From Portunus trituberculatus (lineage: Eukaryota > Arthropoda > Malacostraca > Decapoda > Portunidae), in the NCBI RefSeq assembly GCF_017591435.1, contig NC_059256.1, forward strand, positions 12,726,811 through 12,790,810: 64,000 bases of DNA. The letters are read 5' to 3'. The position numbers were made by a program, and so were the translations under genes. The notes below the pieces were generated by a model, which saw only the letters and a program-made list of their open reading frames with translations, made no database searches and had not been told where the DNA came from. Shown piece after piece: positions 34,307 through 44,689 of this stretch. Every line of letters begins with the position of its first letter. The stretch's first letter is position 1.

Positions 34307-34492
34307 GCCAAGGACTTAGCGAGCCTGACGCAGCGTGCCAAGTGTCTGCTGAAGGCCAACCTTGTATATGCCATCCATGACGTGGAAGGACAGAGTCAAT
34401 TCGCGCGAATCAGCCTGGAAGACAGCTGCCTGCACCTCCACTCTGTGCAAGCCGAGGCCCCGCCCCCTCCACCCCACGCTGTCATCCTGCAG
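34307..34492 (+). CDS. RING-cyclophilin protein B, exon 4
   Basis: Sixty-two codons, acceptor ccttccag|GCCAAG, donor CTGCAG|gtgagt. Product AKDLASLTQRAKCLL...PHAVILQ; aligns with gene A exon 4 (LTQRA, DVEGQ, ARISL, LHLHS, PPPPPHA). No named domain. Confidence 0.82.
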
Positions 34493-34605
34493 GTGAGTTA
34501 GTCCAGGTTAGGTTAGAGTGATGTACTAATAATAACACCACTGCCACTACTGCTACTACTACCACTACTACTTATAATGAGGATAACAACAACGCTGTGT
34601 TCTAG

Positions 34606-35103
34606 ATGGGCGAGGTGGTGCCGGCCGCCCCGCCCTGCAAAGTGTTTCTGGACCTGGAGTGGCCCGGCAGTGCTGCACAGCGGATAGTGGTGAATCTGCC
34701 CAGAGACAACTCCAGGGCCCACCAGTTCATGCTGCTGTGCTCGGGTCAACAGGGAGCCAGTTATGCCAACAGCACGCTGTTTATGGTGGAGGATGAGGGA
34801 CAGCCAGGGGAGTGTGTGGCGGGAGGTGACTATGATGGGAAGGGAGGAGCCGCCCTGCTGCCTGACCTTAACCAGGGTAAGTGCTGGAGGTCAGGCAAGG
34901 CGGGGGCTGTGTGGTGGTGGGCGTCGGAGCCTACCCAGGGTGGTCAGTTCGGCATCACCACCCGGGACTATAGCCCTGATCAAACATGGGATGGTGTGTT
35001 TGGTGAGGTGGTGCGTGGCCTGGAGGTGGTGCAGGAGGCAGCCCATCACCGCCCTATTACTGAGGTGACTGTGGTGCAGTGTGGCGTGCTGCTGTCTTGC
35101 TAG
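34606..35103 (+). CDS. RING-cyclophilin protein B, exon 5 (cyclophilin-like domain)
   Basis: 165 codons and TAG, acceptor gttctag|ATGGGC. Motifs: KVFLDLEW, FMLLCSGQQGASY, AGGDYDGKGG (GGD kept, preceding Gln lost), GQFGITT, then TWDGVFGEVVRGLEVV. The cyclophilin FHR arginine is not found, as in gene A. The 3' flank tagtgatgcacaccac is shared with gene A. This exon is open, which argues that the frameshift in exon 2 is recent or a sequence error. Confidence 0.87.
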   Translation: MGEVVPAAPPCKVFLDLEWPGSAAQRIVVNLPRDNSRAHQFMLLCSGQQGASYANSTLFMVEDEGQPGECVAGGDYDGKGGAALLPDLNQGKCWRSGKAGAVWWWASEPTQGGQFGITTRDYSPDQTWDGVFGEVVRGLEVVQEAAHHRPITEVTVVQCGVLLSC

Positions 35104-35132
35104 TGATGCACACCACAACACACCACTTTCTA

Positions 35133-35135
<3 letters not shown>

Positions 35136-35207
<72 letters not shown>

Positions 35208-35245
35208 TTTATTTTTATCATCGTCATAATCATTTAGAGGAAGTA

Positions 35246-35342
<97 letters not shown>
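35136..35342. repeat. (ATT)n and (AC)n microsatellites
   Basis: ATT at 35136-35210 follows the stop of gene B; gene A has the matching (ATT)n in its own 3' flank. AC at 35252-35341. Confidence 0.97.
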
Positions 35343-35865
<523 letters not shown>

Positions 35866-35868
<3 letters not shown>

Positions 35869-36388
35869 TGTGAGACTCCAGCTTTCCCCAGAGACGTCAC
35901 AGGTTCCTATCTTTCCAGCATGACCTCTTCTGAATGGCCAAGTTCTGTCACCTGATTGGCTCGTTCTTTCTACTTCTCATTGGCTGAAATTTGCCCATCT
36001 CAGCTCTTCCATTGGCCATATCTATTCCCTTATTCCTCCTCTTAATCTGGCTACATTCACCAAAATATATTACCTGCTTCCCTTTCTCACTCATTTGGGC
36101 GCTAACTTTCATTCCCACTCAGCATTTGCACTCACGCACCCACTCTCTCACTTGCTTAGCTGTGTCAGACTGTCAACTCAAAATCTAACCACTCACTCAG
36201 AAAATTCGCACACTGACCGCATCACTCAGGCTGTTATCGTCAAGCTGCGCCGTGTATTGAGTGTTGAGTAGCATCGAAATATATATATCAAAGTATCGAC
36301 AGTGTTTATCAATCTTCTACCCAGCGACTCGTGACTCCTCTCCTGTCTTCTTTCTCCAAACCGCAGCTGTCAGATGTCAACAACCAAT
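35866..36388. other. intergenic, no recognisable gene
   Basis: Pyrimidine-rich, includes three ATTGGC/TTGGCT-like CCAAT-type motifs at 35955-36015. No exon supported. Confidence 0.5.
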
Positions 36389-36390
36389 GG

Positions 36391-36568
36391 GGCCGCCGTG
36401 GTACAGTGGAACCATGCGTGCTTTGGGGTCCAAGGGGTCTCCAAGCGCACGGGTTCGTATCCTGTTCACGGTCCGAGTGTAGGTTGGGCTTCCTCACTAG
36501 GAGGTACCCCAAAAAGTATCACCTTTAGCTTAACTCCCGTGAAAAACCCCACGTGTTATAGATAAATA
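36391..36568 (+). repeat. tRNA-derived SINE, family A
   Basis: Copy with a short internal deletion (the caacggtttcctagcggg part is missing). Confidence 0.85.
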
Positions 36569-36998
36569 AATGAAGGGTGAGCATATTACCTAAGTGTCAC
36601 AGCAGAAAGGGGCCAAGGTTCTCGTCAATACAAGTGGTGATGGCAGTGCTCAAGAAATCAATCGGCGTAAGTGGTGGCTGTGATGCTTCTTCCAGACAAG
36701 TACAAGATAACAACATAATCGTTCCCAGAAGAGTACAAACACATTTTCTCCCAATGGCTTCAATGTGTTAAGTCAAGACCGTAGTGGCGGTGACTGGGCT
36801 GGCGAGGACTGCAGGCTCGTGACTGGCAGCGATTATCCTCTCAAAATTAAGTATTACTAAGCTCTCTTACTCTTTTGCCCATTGTCACTAATAACGTCTT
36901 TCGACATGTCCTGTGTTGAAGTTTACGTTATCCGAGTGTTCAAAGGATCTCAAACGTTTGTCTGCACGGAGCTCCACATTAGTGATTCAAATTCTCGT

Positions 36999-37215
36999 GC
37001 CGCCATGGTACAGTGGAACCATGCGTGCTTTGGGGTCCGAGGGGTCTCGCAAGCGCACGGGTTCGAATCCTGTCCACAGTCAGAGTGTAGGTTGGGCTTC
37101 CTCACTCAGAGCAACTGTTTCCTAGCGGGTGGGCTTTGAGATAGAATATACCACAAAAAAGTACCTCCTTTAGGCCATGAATTCCCCAAAATGGATGACA
37201 AGGTATAAATAGGTC
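36999..37215 (+). repeat. tRNA-derived SINE, family A
   Basis: Full copy starting gccgccatggtacagtgg. Confidence 0.85.
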
Positions 37216-37375
37216 AAACAAAACCTTATTTTCAAATGTTAGAGACACTGTCCGCCTCTCCTTACTGTTCAAATGTTAGTGAAGTTGAAAGGACAGAAAA
37301 GAAATACGAACATGTTTGATTGCTTTTCATTATACATAGTGTTAGGTTTGCTTGACTGGTTACAATTGTTGGCAA

Positions 37376-37453
37376 TCAGTAGGAACTAGATGCACTGTAG
37401 GAATCACCAGATGAACCGTAGGAGCCACCAGATGAACCATAGGAGTCTTCATC
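37376..37453 (-). CDS. secreted Ser/Gly/Tyr-rich peptide, exon 3
   Basis: Acceptor cttatgtcag|GATGAA, 25 codons then TGA. The product DEDSYGSSGGSYGSSGDSY (then SASSSY) repeats an SYGSSG motif that also occurs in exon 2. Phase 0. No conserved domain; the composition resembles structural, adhesive or glycine-rich defence peptides, but function is unknown. Confidence 0.7.
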   Translation of the reverse strand, partial: DEDSYGSSGGSYGSSGDSYSASSSY

Positions 37454-37574
37454 CTGACATAAGAGACAAAAATAAATGTCATTCTTTTAACACGGATTTT
37501 AAAATGTCATCGAAGTTTTTAATGTATTTCTTAGAAGGCATCCTAAATGTCTTGACAGGAGGGTGATCTCCAGA

Positions 37575-37800
37575 CTACACCCTCACAGCTTCTCTATCCT
37601 TCTCTCTGCAACTTCATCTCTAGTTTCCTTTGTGGGTGTTGTGTTGGTGTGTGTGGTCGACGATCGCTGGTGGGTGCAGGTCAATTGGTCCCTAAACGAT
37701 TGGTACTCAGGTCATCTGGTCCACGAGGCAATTGAGACTAGACAGTTGATCACTAAGTCGGTTTTCACACACACACACACACACATACACTTGTCTTTGG
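37575..37800. other. intron sequence of the secreted-peptide gene
   Basis: No exon seen; a short (AC)n at 37767-37785. Confidence 0.5.
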
Positions 37801-37929
37801 GTATGTAAGCACACTAACTCACTGAGCGGGAATGAACAAAGGTACTCAGTAAGTCTGGGGAAACTGTCATAATTCTCAACTAGTTTGGGGACCAGTTAGT
37901 TGTCTTGGTGATCAGGTGTCTTGAGTCTT

Positions 37930-38140
37930 AACCCCTTCAGTACTGGAACACATATCTACCATGAGTTCTGGTTGTGAACAGACCATTTTGTTGACATTAG
38001 GAAGGGTCTATGGAGGTCAGAAGATTAATGGCCAAAATCTTCACTACTTTAAGCTTCACATAAGTTTCTGAAACTGTATCAAATCACCAAATAGTCACCA
38101 GAATGAATACGGAAACGCATCATGGTACTGAATGGGTTAA
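37930..38140. repeat. CCCCTTCAGTACTG-type MITE, complete copy
   Basis: Left end ttaaccccttcagtactgg, right end ggtactgaatgggttaa: inverted termini about 210 bp apart. This is the best copy for defining the element. Confidence 0.8.
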
Positions 38141-38166
38141 CTGACTTGGTGGTCAACTGTCTAGAG

Positions 38167-38851
38167 CAGTGTTATTCACTAATTTTTGCAAGGGAGCCAC
38201 TTGGGTTCAACACATTCATTGAGAGAGCCGCAGCTAGTGCAAGCTAACATAACTCAACTAAATGAAGTAGTACTGGGCTGCTAGTGCAATATAGTAAATA
38301 AGATCAATTAGACATGGTAATATTAGCCTACTGTAGTACAAGTGCAACAACAAGACGACAAACCGAGTAAAACGAGAGCAAACAACAAAAATATACCGGT
38401 GACGACGGAGCGTCCCAACCACAACACCACCCTCCACCAACTCCAACACACGCCCGGTAGCTCGGTGGTTAGAGCGCTGGCTTCACAAGCCAAAGGACCG
38501 GGGTTCGATTCCCCGGCTGGGTGGAGATATTTGGGTGTGTCTCCTTTCTCTGAGCTCGTTCCGTAGGGTAACGTCTGGCTGTCTCGTCACACACTGCACC
38601 AGATCAAACAGTGAAGCTCTGCCCTCTACCCGCGTGCAGCCCACACAAGCCGCCAACGGTGCGCCGAAACCCTCTGGAAACATTCCCGAAACCACCACAA
38701 CAATAACCAAACAGACCACACCTATATATCTTGTTATTAAGAGCAAACTAAAGACCAAACTTACTTAATGCTGTGACGAGTGGAAGTGTGCTTTTTCGCA
38801 TCTATTCATTTCTTCATTTATTTTTCGAGAGCCGTAAATTGCATACCACTG
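38167..38851. mobile_element. hAT-like element with perfect 8-bp target-site duplication
   Basis: Flanked by gtctagag at 38159-38166 and 38852-38859. Ends are cagtgttattcac and the complement of cagtggtatgcaa. The 685-bp interior codes for no transposase but holds a tRNA-Val-like SINE head at 38453-38525. Confidence 0.85.
38453..38600 (+). repeat. tRNA-Val-like sequence inside the hAT-like element
   Basis: gcccggtagctcggtggttag (A-box), loop ttcacaa (anticodon CAC), B-box ggttcgattcc and an acceptor-like end ctgggtgg. Downstream ctgagctcgttccgta matches SINE family C, so it is a SINE rather than a free tRNA gene. Confidence 0.7.
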
Positions 38852-39192
38852 GTCTAGAGTCTCAATTGACTTGTGGACCAGATAACCTGAGTCTCAATCG
38901 CTGTGGGACCGGATGACTGTAAACCTCACTGTTCTCAATCTGTTAACTGTAGTGTTCCCTGTTCCTCCTCCTATTACTTATCTAACTTTACATCCCGTCC
39001 ACTCCAGCGCTGATGATTACCACCCTTGTAACTTTCCGCAATCTTTCCACAGACGACCAACTCACTAGAAAGTCAAACAGATCCCTCTCTCACATCGCAC
39101 TAAGCATGAATCAGGAACCATGGCTTATGAATGGCTCTCCTTCAGTTCAGTATAGAAATAGATCAAATATAAGTGTTGGTGTCAATACTTAC

Positions 39193-39350
39193 AGAACTGC
39201 TGTCAAATGAAGATGCCTCACTCAGAGCTCTAAGGTTTCTTGCATACTCAGAACTGGAACTGGATTCATAACTCCACTGCTGCCATAGCTTTCAAAACTG
39301 GTATAGCTTCCACTGCTGCTGGAAGACCCATCACTCAGTACCGGGACTGC
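39193..39350 (-). CDS. secreted Ser/Gly/Tyr-rich peptide, exon 2 (frameshifted)
   Basis: Acceptor gtccccag|GCAGTC, donor AGTTCT|gtaagt. The first part reads AVPVLSDGSSSSSGSYTSF then ESYGSSG. After that the literal frame gives MNPVP and stops. The next frame gives a Ser-rich continuation (YESSSSSEYARNL, ending FDSSS) that reaches the donor in phase 0. The exon is 158 bp, one short of a multiple of three, so one base seems missing near 39275-39280. Confidence 0.65.
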
Positions 39351-39499
39351 CTGGGGACACAGATGCAACCAATGTAGTCTTTGCTCGCCAAGATCTGTTA
39401 AATGTATTTGATATTAACCTCTCTAGTGCTATGACGTGTTTCTATATTCATTCTGCTTGCTGTTTGGTGCTTTTCTACAGCTTCAGAAATTCACGTGAG

Positions 39500-39992
39500 A
39501 GGTTAAAATGGTGCAGACTGTGGCCATTAATCTTCTGCCCTCCATAGATCCTTGCTAATGTCAATAAAATGGTCAAATCGTACACAAATCTCAAGGTAAA
39601 AATGCGTCCCAGTACTGAAGGGGTTAAAATAGTGAAGACTGTGGCCATTAATCTTCTGACCTCCATAGATCCTTGCTAATGTCAATAAAATGGTCAAATC
39701 GTACACAAATCTCAAGGTAAAAATGCGTCCCAGTACTGAAGGGGTTAAAATAGTGACGACTGTGGCCATTAATCTTCTGACCTCCATAGACCCTTGCTAA
39801 TGTCAATAAAATGGTCAAATCGTACACAAATCTCAAGGTAAAAATGCGTCCCAGTACTGTAGGGGTTAAAATAGTGACGACTGTGGCCATTAATCTTCTG
39901 ACCTCCATAGATCCTTGCTAATGTCAATAAAATGGTCAAATCGTACACAAATCTCAAGGTAAAAATGCGTCCTAGTACTGTAGGGGTTAAAG
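39500..39992. repeat. 121-bp tandem array derived from the CCCCTTCAGTACTG MITE
   Basis: Four units with cttctgacctccatagatcc at 39653, 39774 and 39895 (period 121) and a first variant unit at 39532. Each unit contains the MITE end cccagtactgaaggggtt fused to its own interior. It lies in the intron 1 flank of the secreted-peptide gene. Confidence 0.9.
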
Positions 39993-40041
39993 AGTGTTTT
40001 GTTTTATAATTTAACCTGTAGTACTAAGTTTTTTCTTGTTA

Positions 40042-40362
40042 TGCAGTGGCCTATAGCGTCTGTCGGCTTTACTTGAAGAGTACTGTAAGCGTTGTTAATC
40101 TTCCAACCATTAGTGGCGCAGGCAATTTAATTTATAGTGGTGGGCATATTAGGGTCCAGGTGTATCTTTGGTGTAAGGCAATGACACCACCTACCTAGAA
40201 CCTGGGTATCATAGTGACGTGTAGCTAACTTTAAACCACTCGACATGGCAAAGTTTCAAGGCGGCACGTGGTGAGATTCGAACCTACGCATGGACGTTTG
40301 CCTGATCCCACCACCAGTACTTGGTCCACTACGCCACCCCCTCTGCAAGCAAGGTTATGTTT
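40042..40362 (-). repeat. tRNA-derived SINE, family B, full reverse copy
   Basis: From gtggcctatagcg to the tRNA-like head (gattcgaacc B-box complement near 40280, ccactacgccaccccctc end). Confidence 0.85.
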
Positions 40363-40439
40363 CCCCACCAAAATCTGCTGAATGCTTTCCTCTATTTATT
40401 TAAAGAGTACCAAGTGTTAATAAGACCGACTGTGCTTGA

Positions 40440-40737
40440 TAATTATGAAGTATAGTATGTCAGCAGCATATGGAACTTCCACACCTCGTTTAGCGGTCAA
40501 AGGTACGGAAAAGCGCGCAGAGATCCGGACTAAGACGTTTTAATTCATATATTCAACTGAGCATTAATAAAACTTACCAGAGCTTGTTGGGAAGTATGTC
40601 AGCAGCATTTGGAACTTCCACACCTCGTTTAGCGGTCAAAGGTACGGAAAAGCGCGCAGAGATCCGGACTAAGACGTTTTAATTCATATATTCAACAGAG
40701 CATTAATAAAACTTACCAGAGCTTGTTGGGAAGTATA
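40440..40737. repeat. 139-bp tandem duplication carrying an exon-intron junction
   Basis: Two copies of gtcagcagcat..ggaacttcc...aacttaccagagcttgttggg with a 139-bp offset (junction base 40578 and 40717). Each contains the end of exon 1 and the donor of the secreted-peptide gene. Confidence 0.9.
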
Positions 40738-40803
40738 CACCACCACCACCAGCATGACCCCAACCAGCAGGGGAAGACGCGAACCAGTGCTGCGCAAAGC
40801 CAT
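40717..40803 (-). CDS. secreted Ser/Gly/Tyr-rich peptide, exon 1 (signal peptide)
   Basis: Twenty-nine codons from the ATG at 40803 to donor GCTCTG|gtaagt. The product MALRSTGSRLPLLVGVMLVV, then VVYTSQQAL, is a good signal peptide: basic n-region, hydrophobic core, cleavage likely near the exon junction. Upstream a tatat (about 40856-40860) lies 55 bp before the ATG and could be a TATA element. With exons 2 (39193-39350) and 3 (37376-37453), all phase 0, the product would be about 107 residues. Found from splice sites and composition, not from similarity, so moderate confidence. Confidence 0.7.
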
Positions 40804-40864
40804 TGCGATTATGAAGTCTGCAGGGTGAATGTCAGCTCTGCCACGACTCTCAGCCTATATGGAC

Positions 40865-41405
40865 ACCCGAATGCTGTCAAAAGATGCAGTTTGTAATCAG
40901 ATCACACATAATTTCTTTATGGCCTCTGACTCATTGGCGTCACACCTGCGCTCTGGTGTGATGAACTACACACATACACACACTCACACACACACACCTG
41001 CGTAGACCTGAATCATGAATGTATTTGTATGTGAGAAATGTCTTAACGCTTGCTTCCAATGCATTTTAACTGTAAGAGAGAGAGAGAGAGACGTTTAAAA
41101 TTGTGCCTTACTAACACAAACCACTTAAGGTCACACTGTATACTATCTCAAATGCAAACTCTAATTATGATGTTTAAAGAGAGAGAGAGACAGGGCGTGT
41201 GTGGAAAAAGATATTATATTGAGGGAGAGCACAAGTGTTGATGTATGAATGGTCTCTCGTACATGACATTATCGCACCACCGGCGTCATTACACGGAGTT
41301 ACACATGCACACCCTGGCAAACCTCATCACACGCACGTTTCCTATTCAATCACTCCTTTATACGTGTTGACTAACCCTTGCCTGATTTTCCTTCACCTGC
41401 CTGCT
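40865..41405. other. upstream flank of the secreted-peptide gene, no other gene
   Basis: Short AC and AG runs only (40970-40998, 41077-41091, 41180-41190). Confidence 0.5.
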
Positions 41406-41408
41406 TGG

Positions 41409-42133
<725 letters not shown>

Positions 42134-42234
42134 CTTATATAAGTGAGTGTGTGTATGTATATAAATGTCCACCAACTGCTGGCCTCACCCAGGCTATGAA
42201 AGGATGTACACACATTTGTATATAAGCGCAATAG

Positions 42235-42238
<4 letters not shown>

Positions 42239-42270
<32 letters not shown>

Positions 42271-42410
42271 GTGTGTGTGTGTGTGTGTGTAATTCACCCC
42301 GGTCGTTTACTGGTCAGCCAGCCAGTCTTCCCCATTACGGAGCGAGGTCAGAGCTCATAGACCGACCTTCGAGTAGGACTGAGACCACAACACACTCCAC
42401 ACACAGTGCA
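42239..42410 (-). repeat. (GT)n tail and tRNA-Val-like SINE family C, reverse, partial
   Basis: GT at 42239-42290 runs into gtaattcacc and the SINE body in reverse (cttccccattacggagcgag..., ggactgagaccacaacacac). Confidence 0.85.
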
Positions 42411-43060
42411 CAGTGTCAGTTTCCTGCAGTGTGTGACTCTTCAGTGTGTTGGTATCATGGAGATGTTTAGGCCAGCATGCCCAGACCACAGACCACCACC
42501 TCCTTCACTACCTCTGAAACTATAACTCTCTCTCTCTCTCTTTCTCTCTCTCTGTAATTACCATCATCACACGTAATATATTTTTTTATTTTTCTGGTTC
42601 GTCTTTTTTTTTTTTTTTTTCAATATCAGCTTCTTTTCAAACTCCGCGATGAGTACTCAGTCTGTACAAGTGTAAGCAGTATTGTGAACACCTAAATAGA
42701 GGCTTGGTACTTTTGTTTATATATATTTTTTTCATTAATTTTCTTCGTCAGTCCTCCCACGTACTGAGTGTTGGTGTTACTGTATAGAACACTTGTGGTC
42801 CTGAGGGTTAAAATATTTGCACCTGCACTGTCATTAACGCTTTACAAATATACCACCTGCGAGCCTTGAACGTGCTTGTATAAACTCTAACAAATAAACA
42901 GTAACAATCAAGGCAGTAATATACATAATGCCACACCTTTATTAGCAATAGGCTTAAAGAATCTCTAGAGTGAAGTCTTGTAGGTGTTGTGTTCAATCGT
43001 TTAACAGAGGCAGTAACGCTAGTCTTCACTATGCACGTCTTCCAGAGCTGTGCCTACACC
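42411..43060. other. intergenic, no recognisable gene
   Basis: CT run at 42525-42553, T run at 42606-42620. No exon. Confidence 0.5.
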
Positions 43061-43069
43061 CATGAAGAC

Positions 43070-43193
43070 ACTCTCTCTCTCTCTCTCTCTCTGTCTCTCT
43101 GTCTTGGTCTGCGTGTGTGCGTGTCCGTTTAGAGAGAGAGAGAGAGAGAGAGGTGGTGGTGACGTGTGTGTGTGTGCCAATATAGTATTCCTG

Positions 43194-43254
<61 letters not shown>

Positions 43255-43347
43255 TGGTCTGCGTGTGTGCGTGTCCGTTTAGAGAGAGAGAAAGAGAGAG
43301 AGAGAGGTGGTGCTGACGTGTGTGTGTGTGCCAATATAGTATTCCTG

Positions 43348-43383
<36 letters not shown>
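43070..43383. repeat. duplicated (CT)n-loop-(AG)n compound repeat
   Basis: (CT)n, gtcttggtctgcgtgtg islet, (AG)n, ggtggtg(c)tgacgtg, ccaatatagtattcctgc occurs twice. CT and AG arms are complementary. Confidence 0.95.
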
Positions 43384-43384
<1 letters not shown>

Positions 43385-43385
<1 letters not shown>

Positions 43386-44012
43386 GATCCACACCCCCCC
43401 CCTAGTCTCGCTCATGTAAAGATCCCTTCCCAGGTCAAATCAATTCAATTTTAAAACTCCACTAATATTTTAAAATCTTTAAAAATATATACTACACTAA
43501 ATATTGCAAGGAAATTTGAGTATACAGGTTATCAAAAGGTGTAACAGCATCATTTCGTCTACAATTTCCACGTGTCATGTAGCTGGCGAGGTGATGGTAT
43601 TGATCATTCCGAGTATCCATAATAGAGAGAGAGATTCTATGCCCCTATGATGCCTTGGTTAGTGAGAGAAACACGTTCCTGAACCACAAGAAGATAAGCA
43701 CTACACACTTCGCTGGTTCGGAAATCAAGAAAGGTTCGCGCGCCCACCTCGGATTAATAATAGTAGTAGTAATAGTAGTTCATATGAAGAAGTAGATTTG
43801 ATGAGGTGAGGGTCTTCATATAAATCCAGACAGGCTTAGTGATGGCAGGGCGAAGGAAGAGAGGCGATATTACAGTAGATATTGGTGAGTCTTGAAGGGT
43901 CACCAGGTTATCCTTTCAACTACCGTCCGTGGCAGCCCTAGAACACAGGAGAGGGCGAAGGGAGGAGGGTGTTATAGTAAGTAACAGTGTGAGCCGAGCT
44001 TCCTCCTAGCAG

Positions 44013-44058
<46 letters not shown>

Positions 44059-44165
44059 TTCGCAGGACCGCAAAACGTGAGGTGAAAATGCTCCGTGTTG
44101 GGATTATTGTCATTTAGTGAAGGTGTGGAGCTAATTTGTGGTGCATTTTTACTGTACCGTTTATA
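43385..44165. other. intergenic, no recognisable gene
   Basis: (AC)n at 44013-44056. No exon seen. Confidence 0.5.
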
Positions 44166-44167
44166 AG

Positions 44168-44550
44168 TATCCAGCATGTACCGTGCATAAGTATTCAGCA
44201 TGTACCGTGCATAAGTATTCAGCATGTACCGTGCATAAGTATTCAGCATGTACCGTGCATAAGTATTCAGCTTGTACCGTGGATAAGTATTCAGCATGTA
44301 CCGTGCATAAGTATTCAGCATGTACCGTGCGTAAGTATTTAGCTTGTACCGTGCATAAGTATTCAGCATGTACCGTGCATAAGTATTCAGCATGTACCGT
44401 GCATAACCAGCATGTACCGTGCATAAGTATTCAGCATGTACCGTGCATAAGTATTCAGCATGTACCGTGCATAAGTATTCAGCTTGTACCGTGCATAAGT
44501 ATTCAGCATGTACCGTGCATAAGTATTCAGCATGTACCGTGCATAAGTAT
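44168..44550. repeat. 24-bp minisatellite, about 16 units
   Basis: Unit cagcatgtaccgtgcataag plus tatt. One unit lacks 9 bases near 44405. The 24-bp period keeps several frames open on both strands but there is no start, splice or codon evidence for a gene. Confidence 0.95.
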
Positions 44551-44689
44551 TATTTATTGAAGTTCTTGTATTCTTGTGTATACTGATCAGTGTTACATAT
44601 TTAATACTTTAACCATAAGTCTTTGCCTAGAGGGGAAGGCCCAATCCTCCTCCTAGGCTGTATTTATTAGTTAATTTAACGATAAATTG

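Noticed and set aside
44168..44550. CRISPR-like array (24-bp repeats)
   Set aside because: Units are head to tail without unique spacers, and the genome is eukaryotic; it is a minisatellite.
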